Of a stretch of DNA of 64,000 bases, positions 1 to 10,056 are shown in pieces. The notes under the pieces are model-generated. The model did no database searches. It was not told where the DNA came from and saw nothing but the letters and a program-made list of their open reading frames with translations. Numbering within the stretch: position 1 is the first letter of the stretch; each line of letters begins with the position of its first letter. Source of the DNA: Exiguobacterium sp. SL-9 (GTDB lineage Bacteria > Bacillota > Bacilli > Exiguobacteriales > Exiguobacteriaceae); contig NZ_SJUO01000005.1 in assembly GCF_004336985.1 (NCBI RefSeq), positions 1 through 64,000 on the forward strand. Reading direction: 5' to 3'. The translations under genes and the position numbers were made by a program.

Positions 1-118
1 TGAGATTTCCCTTTGAGCAATCAAGAAAGACCCCTCAGAGACGATGAGGTAGATAGGTCATGGGTGGAAGCACGGCGACGTGTGGAGCTGAATGATACTA
101 ATCGGTCGAGGCTTTGAT
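1..118 (+). rRNA. 23S rRNA, 3' end (partial)
   Basis: The window opens inside the last part of a 23S rRNA gene. The stretch around 44-118, from GATGAGGTAGATAGGTCA to the terminal CTAATCGGTCGAGG, is the conserved 3' end of bacterial 23S rRNA. A 5S gene follows about 60 bases later, as in an rrn operon. The exact 3' end is uncertain by a few bases, and the rest of the gene lies upstream of the window. Confidence 0.95.
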
Positions 119-179
119 CTAGTCTAATGGTTTGTATGAATTGATGAGTCTTCAGTTTTGAGAGAACAATCTCTCGATG

Positions 180-295
<116 letters not shown>

Positions 296-298
296 AAA

Positions 299-341
299 CG
301 GTGGTTCTGGAGCATTCGCTCAAGGGCCGCCGCTTTTTTTA
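299..341 (+). terminator. rrn operon terminator
   Basis: A 15-base stem (299-313 with 318-332, several G-U pairs and one mismatch) closes on an ATTC loop and is followed by a run of seven T. It sits just after 5S and ends the rRNA transcript. The NETI-motif gene downstream would need its own promoter or read-through. Confidence 0.8.
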
Positions 342-378
342 TTTATATCGTGATTCAAATGAAAGAGAGGAAGAACAG

Positions 379-570
379 ATGGCCAAAAAAATCAAAGTAT
401 ACGTCGAGCCAAACGAGACGATCGATGAGTGTTTAAATCGAATTGCTCAAATGGGGTATCGCCCGGTACGTAGGATTGAAAAGCCTGTCTTTGAACAAAC
501 GGGAACCAAAGACGAACCTGTACATTCCCATCAGTCGATTTTATTTGAGTGCGTTACTCTCGAATCGTAA
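379..570 (+). CDS. NETI-motif protein (YebG-like)
   Basis: This is a 63-residue protein starting MAKKIKVYVEPNETIDECL. It contains the NETI sequence at residues 13-16 that names a small Bacillota family (PF14044), to which B. subtilis YebG belongs. The family's function is not known. The ATG at 379 is preceded by AGAGAGGA, and the family begins with this MAKKxKF/Y-type segment, so longer upstream starts are unlikely. It lies between the rrn operon and the pur operon, as in Bacillus, where yebG precedes purE. A terminator follows directly, so it is not co-transcribed with purE. No signal peptide or membrane segment is visible. Confidence 0.85.
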   Translation: MAKKIKVYVEPNETIDECLNRIAQMGYRPVRRIEKPVFEQTGTKDEPVHSHQSILFECVTLES

Positions 571-574
571 TGCC

Positions 575-604
575 AAACCGTCACTCGTTCGTGACGGTTT
601 TTTT
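575..604 (+). terminator. Terminator after the NETI gene
   Basis: A perfect 10-base stem (AAACCGTCAC with GTGACGGTTT) on a short loop merges into a T-run. It separates the NETI gene from the purine operon control region. Confidence 0.85.
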
Positions 605-620
605 GTATTTTGATAGCGCT

Positions 621-664
621 AAAGACGAACGATGAATATTCAGACAATTAAATTGTTCGCAGTT
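621..664 (+). promoter_or_regulatory. PurR operator: two inverted PurBoxes
   Basis: Two 14-base boxes face each other. The first, 621-634, carries CGAAC at 626. The second, 651-664, carries GTTCG at 655. They are separated by 16 bases. Known Bacillus PurR operators consist of two PurBoxes with central CGAA in opposite orientation, 16-17 bases apart. Here they lie directly upstream of the -35 element. That this is a PurR site is inferred from sequence and context; the purR gene is not in the window. Confidence 0.72.
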
Positions 665-666
665 TG

Positions 667-696
667 TTGACATGTTTTAAAGGAACAAGGTACGAT
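667..696 (+). promoter_or_regulatory. Sigma-A promoter of the pur operon
   Basis: TTGACA (667-672), an 18-base spacer, then TACGAT (691-696). Transcription would start near 703 and run through the guanine riboswitch. The -35 hexamer is perfect, and the PurBox pair ends just before it. Confidence 0.7.
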
Positions 697-726
697 AGGC
701 GTGTGAGTTAAGAAAATTAAATAGTG

Positions 727-866
727 CTCCATATAATCGCGAGGAAATGGCTCGCAAGTTTCTACCTGATCGCCGATTCTGATCAGACTATGGGGTATAG
801 TCGACATTTTTTTTGTCGTGGTCTATACCCTAAACTGGTTATTCGGTTTAGGGATTTCTTTTTTTA
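727..866 (+). promoter_or_regulatory. Guanine riboswitch with expression platform
   Basis: The aptamer (727-795) has the purine-riboswitch core: ATATAATCGCG, P2 (GCGAG/CTCGC), GTTTCTACC, P3, and GACTATG. The discriminating base in GACTATG is C (788), which marks the guanine/hypoxanthine class rather than the adenine class. P1 pairs 727-733 with 789-795. The G-run at 792-795 can instead start a hairpin GGGTATAG/CTATACCC (793-800 with 823-830). That hairpin overlaps the 5' side of the terminator at 828-853. Ligand binding should therefore hold P1, block the antiterminator and stop transcription before purE. This matches the known role of the purE riboswitch in Bacillus. The folding is my own pairing by eye. 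Confidence 0.92.
828..866 (+). terminator. Riboswitch-controlled terminator upstream of purE
   Basis: CCCTAAAC (828-835) pairs with GTTTAGGG (846-853), followed by ATTTC and a T-run. The first three bases are shared with the competing antiterminator stem, so the two hairpins exclude each other. Confidence 0.85.
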
Positions 867-880
867 AGGGGGACATTTAA

Positions 881-1369
881 GTGAAGGCAACAGTAGGTGT
901 GATCATGGGTAGTTCATCTGATTGGGAAACAATGAGCCACGCTTGTGAAATCCTTGAAGAGTTGAGTATTCCATATGAAAAACAAGTTGTCTCGGCGCAT
1001 CGGACGCCGGACTTAATGTTCGACTACGCCGAGGAAGCACGAGCACGTGGCATACAGGTCATTATCGCAGGAGCGGGAGGGGCAGCCCATCTACCAGGCA
1101 TGGTCGCCGCAAAGACGACGCTTCCTGTCATCGGGGTCCCCGTACAATCCAAGGCATTAAATGGACTCGATTCATTACTCTCGATTGTTCAAATGCCGGC
1201 AGGTGTGCCGGTCGCAACCGTCGCCATCGGTCGAGCTGGGGCGACAAACGCAGGTCTTCTCGCGGCACAAATCTTGAGCCTCCAATCTCCTGAATTGATT
1301 GAACGTCTCGAGAAGTACCGTCAAGCGAAACGAGATATGGCACTCAAAGCGACGGAGGAGCTGATTTGA
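881..1369 (+). CDS. purE: N5-CAIR mutase PurE
   Basis: PurE moves the carboxyl group of N5-carboxyaminoimidazole ribonucleotide to carbon 4, giving CAIR, in de novo IMP synthesis. The 162-residue protein has the class I signatures: [10 protein letters not shown] near the N-terminus, SAHRTP around residue 43 and [13 protein letters not shown] around residue 65. The length is normal for the family. The start is GTG at 881, spaced well from AAGGGGGA; no nearby ATG fits. It is the first gene of the purine operon. Its TGA overlaps the purK ATG by one base, which suggests translational coupling. PurE works directly on the PurK product. Confidence 0.97.
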   Translation: MKATVGVIMGSSSDWETMSHACEILEELSIPYEKQVVSAHRTPDLMFDYAEEARARGIQVIIAGAGGAAHLPGMVAAKTTLPVIGVPVQSKALNGLDSLLSIVQMPAGVPVATVAIGRAGATNAGLLAAQILSLQSPELIERLEKYRQAKRDMALKATEELI

Positions 1370-2463
1370 TGAGAATAGGAATTTTAGGCGGAGGTCAGCT
1401 AGGTCGGATGATGTCACTTAGTGCGAGTGCTATGGGATACGATACGCTAAGTCTTGATCCAAACCCAAACGCACCGGCCGCTCAGGTCTCACCAAGCATC
1501 GTGGCTACATTTGATGACGTCACAGCAGCTCGTGAACTTGCTCAACGTTCAGATATTATCACATACGAATTCGAAAATATCGATACAGCGATGATTGAAG
1601 CCATTGCTGACAAATGCCCGCAAGGGATGGATGTCTTGAAGGCGACACAGCATCGAATCTTTGAAAAGCAAATGATTGAAGGGGCAGGTCTTCAAGTCGC
1701 ACCGTACATTCCAGTCCGTTCCGTCCGTGATGTCATTCGAGCAAGAGACGTGTTAGGTTTTCCGTTCGTGATTAAGACGTGCCGGTTCGGATATGACGGG
1801 AAAGGTCAAACGGTACTGAAGTCGGAACAAGATATTCGCGCATTTACGGATCAGTTCGAAGAGACGGAGTACGTGGCAGAAGCTTGGCTACCTTTTAAAA
1901 AAGAAATCTCTGTCATCGTAACGAGAGGGACGCACGAGACGACAACGTTCCCGATCAGCGAGAATATTCACCGGAACAATATTTTACACTTATCGATCGT
2001 GCCAGCACGAGTGGACCAAGACATTTTGGAAGAGGCCCGGCATTTGGCCCTTCAACTCGCAGACCACATCGGATTGATTGGAACGCTTGCGGTGGAATTA
2101 TTCATCATGGAAGACGGTTCATTGTATGTGAATGAACTAGCCCCACGCCCCCATAACTCAGGGCATTATACGATTGACGCCTGTGAGACGTCACAGTTCG
2201 AACAACACATTCGGGCGATCGTCGGGATGAACCTTGGGAGAACGACGCTACGTACCCCGGTTGTCATGGTCAACTTGTTAGGCGAACACCTGGACGAGCT
2301 GAATCCGCAAACGTTACCGTCGAATGTTAAACTACATTTGTATGGGAAAGAAGAAGCGAAGGTTGGTCGGAAGATGGGGCACTTGAACGTGCTCGCCGAT
2401 TCCGTCGAAGAAGCGCTTCAGACCATCGAACAATTGGCAATTTGGAAGGAGACCGTTTTATGA
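1369..2463 (+). CDS. purK: N5-CAIR synthetase PurK
   Basis: PurK carboxylates AIR with ATP and bicarbonate to give N5-CAIR, the substrate of PurE. The 364-residue protein is an ATP-grasp enzyme. Its N-terminus carries a nucleotide-type fold start ([12 protein letters not shown]), the central lobe has the ATP-binding segment with [12 protein letters not shown], and the metal-site region near [11 protein letters not shown] is intact. I start it at ATG 1369, which follows GGAGGAG; a TTG just upstream would add one residue. The start shares its A with the purE stop. The end overlaps the purB start by four bases. Confidence 0.97.
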   Translation: MRIGILGGGQLGRMMSLSASAMGYDTLSLDPNPNAPAAQVSPSIVATFDDVTAARELAQRSDIITYEFENIDTAMIEAIADKCPQGMDVLKATQHRIFEKQMIEGAGLQVAPYIPVRSVRDVIRARDVLGFPFVIKTCRFGYDGKGQTVLKSEQDIRAFTDQFEETEYVAEAWLPFKKEISVIVTRGTHETTTFPISENIHRNNILHLSIVPARVDQDILEEARHLALQLADHIGLIGTLAVELFIMEDGSLYVNELAPRPHNSGHYTIDACETSQFEQHIRAIVGMNLGRTTLRTPVVMVNLLGEHLDELNPQTLPSNVKLHLYGKEEAKVGRKMGHLNVLADSVEEALQTIEQLAIWKETVL

Positions 2464-3752
2464 TTTCACGTTATACCCGTCCCGAGATGGCGGCGATTTG
2501 GACAGATCAAAACAAATTTGAGGCATGGCTTCAAGTAGAGCTTTACGCATGTGAGGCGTGGAGCGAACTAGGCGTTATTCCGAAAGAAGACGTCTCGGTA
2601 TTGTGGGACAAGGCATCGTTTGATGTCGAACGCATCCTGGAGATTGAACAAGAGACACGCCATGATGTCATTGCCTTCACTCGTGCCGTCTCAGAGACAC
2701 TCGGCGAAGAGAAGAAGTGGGTACATTACGGATTGACTTCGACGGACGTCGTCGATACGGCCTTGTCGTACTTGATTAAGCAAGCGAACGACATTTTAGA
2801 AGCCGATATCGACCGTTTCATAGACATCCTCGCCGAGAAAGCAAAAGCACATAAGTACGACATCATGATGGGACGTACACATGGCGTTCACGCAGAACCG
2901 ACGACGTTCGGATTAAAGCTCGCCCTTTGGTACGAAGAGATGAAACGTAACAAGAAGCGATTCATGGCCGCCCGTGAGACGATCGAGTTCGGAAAGATGA
3001 GTGGTGCGGTAGGCACGTTCGCAAACATCGATCCATTCATCGAATCGTATGTGTGTGACAAGTTAGGAATTCAAGCAGCGCCAATTTCGACACAGACGTT
3101 GCAACGTGACCGTCACGCCGAGTATATGTCGACGCTCGCGTTAATCGCCACATCAATCGAGAAGATGGCGACAGAGATTCGAGGACTCCAAAAGACAGAG
3201 ACACGCGAAGTCGAAGAATTCTTCGCCAAGGGCCAAAAAGGTTCGTCAGCAATGCCGCATAAACGTAACCCAATCGGTTCAGAGAACATGACGGGCCTTG
3301 CCCGTGTCATTCGCGGTCATATGGTGACGGCGTATGAGAACGTCCCGCTCTGGCATGAACGTGATATCTCGCACTCATCAGCAGAACGAATCATCCTTCC
3401 GGATGCGACGAGCCTCCTCAACTATATGCTGAATCGATTCGGCAATATCGTGAAGAACTTGACGGTCTTCCCGGACAACATGCGACGGAACATGGACCGG
3501 ACGTTTGGTATCATTTTCTCACAACGGATTTTGCTCGCGTTGATTGAAAAAGGATGGTCGCGCGAAGCGGCGTATGACGCTGTTCAGCCAAAGGCGATGC
3601 AAGCGTGGGAAGAAGAGACGATGTTCCGCACCTTGATTGAACGAGACGAAGAGATGGGCGCGCTCTTCACGAGTGACGAGCTCGACGAACTATTCGACCC
3701 GAGCCATCACGTGCGACGTGTCGATGTCATTTTTGAACGCTGTGGTTTGTGA
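2460..3752 (+). CDS. purB: Adenylosuccinate lyase PurB
   Basis: PurB acts twice in purine synthesis: it cleaves SAICAR to AICAR and adenylosuccinate to AMP, releasing fumarate. The 430-residue protein begins [10 protein letters not shown] and carries the superfamily signature [11 protein letters not shown] (around residues 262-272), whose loop holds the catalytic serine. TSTDVVDTA and [10 protein letters not shown] form the other conserved regions. The start at ATG 2460 overlaps the purK stop (ATGA type) and follows GGAAGGAG. An upstream ATG at 2442 would lie inside purK without a good site. A hairpin lies between this gene and purC. Confidence 0.97.
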   Translation: MISRYTRPEMAAIWTDQNKFEAWLQVELYACEAWSELGVIPKEDVSVLWDKASFDVERILEIEQETRHDVIAFTRAVSETLGEEKKWVHYGLTSTDVVDTALSYLIKQANDILEADIDRFIDILAEKAKAHKYDIMMGRTHGVHAEPTTFGLKLALWYEEMKRNKKRFMAARETIEFGKMSGAVGTFANIDPFIESYVCDKLGIQAAPISTQTLQRDRHAEYMSTLALIATSIEKMATEIRGLQKTETREVEEFFAKGQKGSSAMPHKRNPIGSENMTGLARVIRGHMVTAYENVPLWHERDISHSSAERIILPDATSLLNYMLNRFGNIVKNLTVFPDNMRRNMDRTFGIIFSQRILLALIEKGWSREAAYDAVQPKAMQAWEEETMFRTLIERDEEMGALFTSDELDELFDPSHHVRRVDVIFERCGL

Positions 3753-3757
3753 TCGTT

Positions 3758-3776
3758 GAGGGGCATCATGCCCCTC
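3758..3776 (+). other. Intercistronic hairpin between purB and purC
   Basis: GAGGGGC (3758-3764) pairs perfectly with GCCCCTC (3770-3776) on a five-base loop, followed by TCACTTTT. The T-run is short, so this is probably not a full terminator. It could be a weak attenuator or an mRNA-processing or stabilising element. It occupies the only sizeable gap in an otherwise overlapping gene chain. Confidence 0.5.
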
Positions 3777-3800
3777 TCACTTTTAAGGGGGACGATACAG

Positions 3801-4502
3801 ATGGAAGCAATTTACGAAGGTAAGGCGAAAGCGTTATTTGAGACAGAAGATCAGGGTGTGCTCCGCGTCTATTACAAAGACGACGCGACAGCATTTAACG
3901 GGGAAAAGAAAGAATCGATTGCCGGAAAAGGTGTTTTGAACAACGCCATTACGACGCGTTTGTTCGAGCTCATGCACGACAACAAGATTCCGACACATTT
4001 CATTAAGCGTCTATCGGACCGCGAGCAACTCGTGCGCCGTGTAAAGATCATCCCGCTTGAGGTCGTCGTGCGAAACGTGGCCGCAGGAAGCCTTGCGAAA
4101 CGACTCGGTTGGGAAGAAGGGACACCGCTCCTGTCACCAATCGTCGAGTTCTACTATAAAGATGACGCACTTGGAGACCCGCTCTTAACAGAGGACCATA
4201 TCCGTTTACTACAAGTCGCCACACACAAAGAAGTCGAAACATTGCGACAACTCGGGCTGTGGGTCAACGATGTGTTGCTTGATTTCTTCAACGGACACGG
4301 CATCGATTTAATCGATTTTAAACTCGAGTTCGGTAAAGTCGATGGCACGATTATCCTTGCCGATGAGATTTCGCCAGACACGTGCCGACTCTGGGACAAA
4401 GAGACGAAACAAAAGCTCGATAAAGACGTTTTTCGTAGAGACCTCGGATCTCTGACAGACACGTATAGCCAGTTGTTAACACGCATAGGGGGAATGAACT
4501 GA
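3801..4502 (+). CDS. purC: SAICAR synthetase PurC
   Basis: PurC joins aspartate to CAIR with ATP to form SAICAR. The 233-residue protein has the family's usual length and starts MEAIYEGKAKALFETED, typical of bacterial PurC. Conserved stretches include PLEVVVRNVAAGS and LADEISPDTCRLWD. The ATG at 3801 follows AAGGGGGACGATACAG. An in-frame start at 3756 would place the purB-purC hairpin inside the gene and add a segment not seen in the family. Its stop overlaps the purS start by one base. Confidence 0.97.
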   Translation: MEAIYEGKAKALFETEDQGVLRVYYKDDATAFNGEKKESIAGKGVLNNAITTRLFELMHDNKIPTHFIKRLSDREQLVRRVKIIPLEVVVRNVAAGSLAKRLGWEEGTPLLSPIVEFYYKDDALGDPLLTEDHIRLLQVATHKEVETLRQLGLWVNDVLLDFFNGHGIDLIDFKLEFGKVDGTIILADEISPDTCRLWDKETKQKLDKDVFRRDLGSLTDTYSQLLTRIGGMN

Positions 4503-4744
4503 TGAAAAAAGTAAACGTGTACGTGACATTACGTGAAAGTGTACTCGACCCACAAGGGGTCGCCGTCAAAGGCGGACTCGAACATCTCGGTTTTACAGGC
4601 GTTGAATCAGTACGGATCGGGAAAGTCATCGAACTCCAAGTTGAAGATGCAACGACCGAAGCGATGGTCCGTGACATGTGCGAGAAGCTACTCGTCAACA
4701 CGGTCATCGAGAACTATCGGATCGAGATGGGGGTACTCGCATGA
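4502..4744 (+). CDS. purS: FGAM synthase subunit PurS
   Basis: PurS is the small subunit of the three-part formylglycinamidine ribonucleotide synthase (PurS-PurQ-PurL) of Bacillus type. It bridges the glutaminase and synthase subunits. The 80-residue protein begins [19 protein letters not shown] and is full length for the family. It overlaps the end of purC by one base and the start of purQ by four bases (ATGA), so the three subunits are likely made in step. Confidence 0.96.
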   Translation: MKKVNVYVTLRESVLDPQGVAVKGGLEHLGFTGVESVRIGKVIELQVEDATTEAMVRDMCEKLLVNTVIENYRIEMGVLA

Positions 4745-5421
4745 AATTCGCTGTCATCGTCTTCCCGGGATCAAACTGTGACCTCGACATGTACCATGCT
4801 GTAAAAGATGTCCTCGGCGAAGAAGCAGATTATGTGTTCCATACGGAAACGTCGCTTGACGGTTACGACGGTGTGCTCCTTCCAGGCGGATTCTCATACG
4901 GAGATTACTTGCGCTGTGGCGCCATCGCCCAGTTCTCGCCAATCATGAGTGAAGTCAAACGGTTCGCCGAAGAAGGGCGTCCAGTACTCGGCGTCTGTAA
5001 CGGTTTCCAAGTGCTCGTCGAAGCGGGACTTCTCCCAGGCGTGTTGATGCGCAACCGAGACTTGAAGTTCATGTGCAAGACGGTCGAATTGAAAGTCGAG
5101 ACGAACGAGACGATGTTTACGAACGATTATGGGCTCGGGGAGACGATTCAAGTCCCGATCGCGCATGGAGAAGGCAACTATTACTGTGACGAGGCGACGC
5201 TAGAGGAGCTCCGAGCGAATGGGCAAATCGCCTTCACATATACCGACAATCCGAACGGATCGGTCGCGAATATTGCAGGAATCACGAACAAACAAGGCAA
5301 CGTGCTCGGAATGATGCCACACCCGGAACGAGCGGTCGAAGCATTGCTCGGCGGGGAAGACGGCAAACGATTATTCACTTCGATGGTGAAATGGGGGACT
5401 CGACATGCTACTTACAACTGA
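4741..5421 (+). CDS. purQ: FGAM synthase glutaminase subunit PurQ
   Basis: PurQ is the class I glutamine amidotransferase subunit that supplies ammonia to PurL for converting FGAR to FGAM. The 226-residue protein begins [16 protein letters not shown]. It has the nucleophile elbow GVCNGFQVL around residue 86 and the C-terminal PHPERAVE carrying the catalytic His and Glu. The ATG at 4741 lies within the purS stop overlap. The last 17 bases overlap the start of purL. Confidence 0.97.
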   Translation: MKFAVIVFPGSNCDLDMYHAVKDVLGEEADYVFHTETSLDGYDGVLLPGGFSYGDYLRCGAIAQFSPIMSEVKRFAEEGRPVLGVCNGFQVLVEAGLLPGVLMRNRDLKFMCKTVELKVETNETMFTNDYGLGETIQVPIAHGEGNYYCDEATLEELRANGQIAFTYTDNPNGSVANIAGITNKQGNVLGMMPHPERAVEALLGGEDGKRLFTSMVKWGTRHATYN

Positions 5422-7624
5422 ACCGACAGCAACACACATCCGTGAAGAGCGACTTTACGCCACGATGGGCTTGACCGACGAAGAATACGCGCTCGTTGTC
5501 TCACTCCTTGGACGTGAGCCGAATTACACAGAGATTGGGTTATTCTCGGTCATGTGGTCTGAACACTGTTCGTACAAAAACTCGAAGCCTGTCCTGCGGA
5601 AATTCCCGACCACTGGGAAACACGTCCTTCAAGGACCTGGGGAAGGTGCTGGCATCGTCGATATCGGCGATGGTCAGGCCGTCGCATTTAAAATCGAGAG
5701 CCATAACCATCCGTCGGCCATCGAGCCTTACCAAGGAGCGGCTACGGGTGTTGGCGGGATTATCCGTGACATCTTCTCGATGGGCGCGCGTCCGGTCGCA
5801 CTCCTCAACTCGCTTCGCTTCGGAGATTTGAACGAATCACGTGTGAAACATCTCTTCGGACATGTCGTCTCAGGCATCGCCGGGTACGGCAACTGTGTCG
5901 GCATCCCGACAGTCGGCGGGGAAGTCGCCTTCGACCCGGCCTATGCCGGCAATCCACTCGTCAACGCCATGTGCGTCGGACTCATTCGCCATGAAGACAT
6001 TCAAAAAGGAATTGCCGAAGGGGTCGGCAACTCGGTCATGTATGTCGGTGCGACGACCGGACGTGACGGCATTCACGGAGCGACGTTCGCCTCGGAAGAA
6101 CTCGGTGAGGATGCGGACGAGAAACGTCCGGCCGTCCAAGTCGGTGACCCGTTCATGGAGAAGCTATTGATTGAGGCGTGTTTGGAAGTCATCAAGCACC
6201 CGGCGCTCGTCGGCATCCAAGACATGGGGGCAGCCGGTCTCACGTCGTCTTCGGCCGAGATGGCGTCGAAGGCGGGGATGGGGATCGAGATGAACCTCGA
6301 CCTCGTGCCACAACGCGAGGCGGACATGACGCCTTACGAGATGATGTTGTCCGAGTCACAAGAACGGATGCTCCTCGTCGTTAAGGCAGGACATGAAGAG
6401 GAAATCGAAGCCATCGTCACGAAGTGGGGACTTCATGCAATCAAAGTCGGCGAAGTCATCGAAGACAAAGTGCTCCGTCTTCTTCATCACGGGGAAGTCG
6501 CGGCCGAAGTACCGGTCGACGCGCTCGCAGAAGATGCACCGGTTTACCATAAGCCGTCGAAAGTACCGGCTTATTATGAGACGTTCCAAGCGATGGAACC
6601 GGTCCAACCGGTCGTCACGGACGTGCTCACGACATGGAAAGATGTGCTCGCCATGCCGACAATCGCTTCGAAACGCTGGGTGTATGAGCAATACGATCAT
6701 ATGGTCCAAACGTCGACCGTGGTCGCACCAGGCAGTGACGCGGCCGTCATCCGGATTCGTGACACGGACAAGGCGCTCGCGATGACGACGGACTGCAACG
6801 CCAAATACGTGTACCTTGACCCACGTGTCGGCGGTGCGATCGCGGTCGCAGAGGCGGCGCGCAACATCGTCGCGAGTGGCGCCACGCCGCTCGCGCTCAC
6901 CGACTGCTTGAACTTTGGTAGTCCGGATAAGCCAGAAGGCTTCTGGCAGCTTGACCAAGCGGTAGAAGGGATGGCCGAGGCGTGCCTTGCCCTCGACACA
7001 CCGGTTATCGGTGGAAATGTGTCACTTTATAACGAATCGAACGGGACGGCAATTTATCCGACTCCGGTCGTCGGTATGGTCGGTTTGATCGACAAGCCGG
7101 AACATATCACGACGTCGTTCGCGAAAGCGACAGGCGATATCATCTTCCTTCTAGGCGAGACGAAACCTGAATTCGGGGGCAGTGCGCTTCAAATGCTGCA
7201 AGATGGTAAAGTGAGCGGTCAAGCGCCGACGCTTGACCTTGAAACAGAGAGCCGTCAGCAACAAGCACTCCTCACGGCAATCCGTGAAGGACTTGTCACG
7301 GCGGCCCATGACGTCTCGGAAGGCGGACTCGCCGCGGCACTTCCTGAGCTCGTGTTCGGCACGGGCTTCGGCGCAGACGTCACGGTCGACACAGATCTCG
7401 TGACGACGCTCTTCAGTGAATCACAGTCACGATTCCTCGTCACGGTCGCGCCAAGTCATGCTGATACATTCGCTTCATTGACGAAAGCGACACGCATCGG
7501 GCAGGTGACAGACACGACACAACTGACGATCCGTGCGAGCGATCGTTTGATTGAAATGGACGTCACGGAACTTGAACGGGTATGGGAAGGAGCTATTCCA
7601 TGTTATATGACATCCGAGGCATGA
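5405..7624 (+). CDS. purL: FGAM synthase large subunit PurL
   Basis: PurL is the ATP-dependent synthase of the FGAM complex. The 739-residue protein is the small PurL form that needs separate PurS and PurQ, both encoded just upstream. Visible signatures are [15 protein letters not shown] near the N-terminus, [18 protein letters not shown], and a second half with [10 protein letters not shown], in line with the duplicated AIRS-like architecture. The start at ATG 5405 lies inside the end of purQ. The end overlaps purF by 25 bases. Confidence 0.97.
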   Translation: MLLTTEPTATHIREERLYATMGLTDEEYALVVSLLGREPNYTEIGLFSVMWSEHCSYKNSKPVLRKFPTTGKHVLQGPGEGAGIVDIGDGQAVAFKIESHNHPSAIEPYQGAATGVGGIIRDIFSMGARPVALLNSLRFGDLNESRVKHLFGHVVSGIAGYGNCVGIPTVGGEVAFDPAYAGNPLVNAMCVGLIRHEDIQKGIAEGVGNSVMYVGATTGRDGIHGATFASEELGEDADEKRPAVQVGDPFMEKLLIEACLEVIKHPALVGIQDMGAAGLTSSSAEMASKAGMGIEMNLDLVPQREADMTPYEMMLSESQERMLLVVKAGHEEEIEAIVTKWGLHAIKVGEVIEDKVLRLLHHGEVAAEVPVDALAEDAPVYHKPSKVPAYYETFQAMEPVQPVVTDVLTTWKDVLAMPTIASKRWVYEQYDHMVQTSTVVAPGSDAAVIRIRDTDKALAMTTDCNAKYVYLDPRVGGAIAVAEAARNIVASGATPLALTDCLNFGSPDKPEGFWQLDQAVEGMAEACLALDTPVIGGNVSLYNESNGTAIYPTPVVGMVGLIDKPEHITTSFAKATGDIIFLLGETKPEFGGSALQMLQDGKVSGQAPTLDLETESRQQQALLTAIREGLVTAAHDVSEGGLAAALPELVFGTGFGADVTVDTDLVTTLFSESQSRFLVTVAPSHADTFASLTKATRIGQVTDTTQLTIRASDRLIEMDVTELERVWEGAIPCYMTSEA

Positions 7625-9009
7625 ACGAGGAGTGTGGAGTGTTCGGGGTGTTTAATCACCACGAAGCGTCACACCTCGCCTACTACGGCCTCCACAGTCT
7701 GCAACACCGGGGACAAGAAGGCACGGGCATCGTCACGGCTGACGGTGAGCACTTGCACGCCAAACGCGGGCTCGGGCTCGTTGCCGAAGTGTTCGACGAA
7801 CCGTCGCTCGACGCATTGACCGGGCAGCACGCCATCGGTCATGTCCGTTATTCGACGGCAGGCGGTAACACGCTCGAGAACGTTCAACCGCTCCATTTCA
7901 AGTCACTCACAGGTGACCTCGCGATGGCGCACAACGGCAACCTCGTCAACGCGAACGAGTTGAAACATATGCTCGAAGCGGAAGGGGCCATCTTTCAGAC
8001 GACGTCCGACACGGAAGTCGTCGCTCACTTGATTAAGCGGAGCCGCGGTAATTCGATGAAAGAGCGAATCGCAGACAGCTTGGCTCGTCTCGTCGGCGCG
8101 TTCGCCTTCCTTTTCTTGACGGAAGACGCGCTTTATGTCGGCGTTGACGTCCATGGGTTACGTCCACTCTCGCTCGGGCAAACTGAGGACGGGGCTTACG
8201 TATTCGCCTCAGAGACATGCGCGTTTGACGTCGTGGGGGCGACGTACGTACGCGATGTCGAGCCAGGAGAACTGTTGATGATCACAAAAGACGGGATTGT
8301 GTCGGAGCGGTACAGCGAAGCAGCGGTCCGCGCGATGTGTTCAATGGAATACATCTACTTTTCGCGGCCGGACTCCATCATCGACGGGATTAACGTGCAT
8401 ACGGCTCGTAAGGCGATGGGGAAAAAAATGTTCGATGAGGCGCCGGTCGAAGCGGATGTCGTCACCGGCGTCCCTGACTCGAGCATTTCGGCGGCCATCG
8501 GTTATGCCGAGGCGAGCGGGATTCCGTACGAGATGGGACTCATCAAAAACCGTTACGTCGGGCGGACGTTCATTCAACCGTCGCAAGAATTACGGGAGCG
8601 CGGCGTCAAGATGAAACTGTCGGCGCTTCGAGGCGTCGTGAGCGGGAAGCGGGTCATCATGGTCGACGATTCGATCGTCCGCGGTACGACGAGCCGACGC
8701 ATCGTCAAGTTGCTCCGTGAAGCCGGGGCGACCGAGGTGCACGTGCGCATCACGTCACCACCAATCAAGCATCCGTGCTATTACGGCATCGATACATCAT
8801 CAAAGGAAGAGTTAATTGCGGCCACCAAATCCATCGAAGAGATTAAAGAAGAGATTGGGGCCGATTCACTAGCGTTCCTCACATTGGACGGGACGGTCGA
8901 AGCGATTGACCGTCCGTTTGAAGGGAACTTGCGCGGGCAGTGTGCCGCTTGCTTCACCGGACTTTATCCAACTGAACTGGCGGAACTTGTAACCGAGACA
9001 AAAGCTTGA
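7600..9009 (+). CDS. purF: Amidophosphoribosyltransferase PurF
   Basis: PurF makes phosphoribosylamine from PRPP and glutamine, the first committed step of the pathway. The 469-residue protein starts [16 protein letters not shown]. The 11-residue propeptide before Cys12 matches the Bacillus type, in which removal exposes the catalytic N-terminal cysteine. The PRPP-binding segment [14 protein letters not shown] is intact. The four cysteines expected for the [4Fe-4S] cluster appear in [16 protein letters not shown] and GQCAACF. I chose ATG 7600, after GGAAGGAG; an upstream in-frame start at 7582 would disrupt the propeptide pattern. It overlaps the purL end. Confidence 0.97.
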   Translation: MLYDIRGMNEECGVFGVFNHHEASHLAYYGLHSLQHRGQEGTGIVTADGEHLHAKRGLGLVAEVFDEPSLDALTGQHAIGHVRYSTAGGNTLENVQPLHFKSLTGDLAMAHNGNLVNANELKHMLEAEGAIFQTTSDTEVVAHLIKRSRGNSMKERIADSLARLVGAFAFLFLTEDALYVGVDVHGLRPLSLGQTEDGAYVFASETCAFDVVGATYVRDVEPGELLMITKDGIVSERYSEAAVRAMCSMEYIYFSRPDSIIDGINVHTARKAMGKKMFDEAPVEADVVTGVPDSSISAAIGYAEASGIPYEMGLIKNRYVGRTFIQPSQELRERGVKMKLSALRGVVSGKRVIMVDDSIVRGTTSRRIVKLLREAGATEVHVRITSPPIKHPCYYGIDTSSKEELIAATKSIEEIKEEIGADSLAFLTLDGTVEAIDRPFEGNLRGQCAACFTGLYPTELAELVTETKA

Positions 9010-9021
9010 GGGGGACTGACG

Positions 9022-10056
9022 ATGAGTTTAAGATATGAACAAGCGGGTGTGAATTTAGAAGCAGGCTATGAGGCAGTATCACGTATGAAGCGTCACGTTG
9101 CACGGACGATGCGTCCAGAAGTGATGACTGGGCTCGGCAGTTTCGGGGCGATGATTGACCTTGGCTCGATGCAGTTGAAACATCCGATTCTCGTCAGCGG
9201 AACGGATGGGGTCGGCACGAAGCTTAAACTCGCGTTCGCGCTCGACCAACATGATACGATTGGAATTGACTGTGTAGCGATGTGTGTCAATGACTGTCTC
9301 GTCCACGGTGCCGAACCGCTTTATTTCTTAGACTATATCGCGACCGGCAAAGCGGAACCGGCCAAACTTGAGCGCATCGTCGCAGGCGTCGCCGAAGGAT
9401 GTGTCCAAGCAGGCTGTGCCCTCGTCGGCGGCGAGACGGCCGAGATGCCGGGTATGTATCCGGACGGCGAGTATGATATCGCCGGATTCGCCGTCGGTGT
9501 CGTCGAGAAAGAAGCACTCATCGATGGACGAACGATTGAAGCGGGGGATATCGTCCTAGGGTTAGCATCATCGGGTGTCCACTCGAACGGTTTTTCCCTC
9601 GTCCGCCATATCGTCGAGTCGCAAGGACTTGCCTACACCGATGAGATCGCCATGCTCGACACGACGCTCGGGAACGCCCTCTTGTTGCCGACGCGCATTT
9701 ATTCCGAGGCGGCGAAAGCGGCCATCGCGACGGGACGCGTCCAAGGCATGGCCCATATCACGGGCGGTGGGTTTTACGAGAACGTGCCACGCATGCTGCC
9801 GGAAGGCTTTGGTGTCACATTTGATGCCTCGAGTTGGCCGAGCCTGCCGGTGTTCGACTGGCTCGAACAAGTCGGACACGTCTCGAAACAAGAGATGTTC
9901 AACGTCTTCAACATGGGTATCGGCTTCATCATCACGGTCCGTCCTGAAGATGTCGAAGCCGTCGAAGCCGCACTCGAGCGCGCCGGCGAGACGTCACATC
10001 GCATCGGGAAAGTCGATGCCAAACCAGGAGTCCGCATCATGGGGGTCGACCAGTGA
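9022..10056 (+). CDS. purM: AIR synthetase PurM
   Basis: PurM closes the imidazole ring, converting FGAM to AIR with ATP. The 344-residue protein has the conserved GTDGVGTKLKLAF, GIDCVAMCVND and GGETAEMPGMY segments of the AIRS family. It starts at ATG 9022, 12 bases after purF, behind GAGGGGGAC. The end overlaps the purN GTG by four bases. Confidence 0.97.
   Translation: MSLRYEQAGVNLEAGYEAVSRMKRHVARTMRPEVMTGLGSFGAMIDLGSMQLKHPILVSGTDGVGTKLKLAFALDQHDTIGIDCVAMCVNDCLVHGAEPLYFLDYIATGKAEPAKLERIVAGVAEGCVQAGCALVGGETAEMPGMYPDGEYDIAGFAVGVVEKEALIDGRTIEAGDIVLGLASSGVHSNGFSLVRHIVESQGLAYTDEIAMLDTTLGNALLLPTRIYSEAAKAAIATGRVQGMAHITGGGFYENVPRMLPEGFGVTFDASSWPSLPVFDWLEQVGHVSKQEMFNVFNMGIGFIITVRPEDVEAVEAALERAGETSHRIGKVDAKPGVRIMGVDQ

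Noticed and set aside
6356-6958. A 200-codon minus-strand open frame inside purL
   Set aside because: It is an antisense frame created by the codon use of purL. Many similar ones appear throughout the window without start signals or recognisable products.
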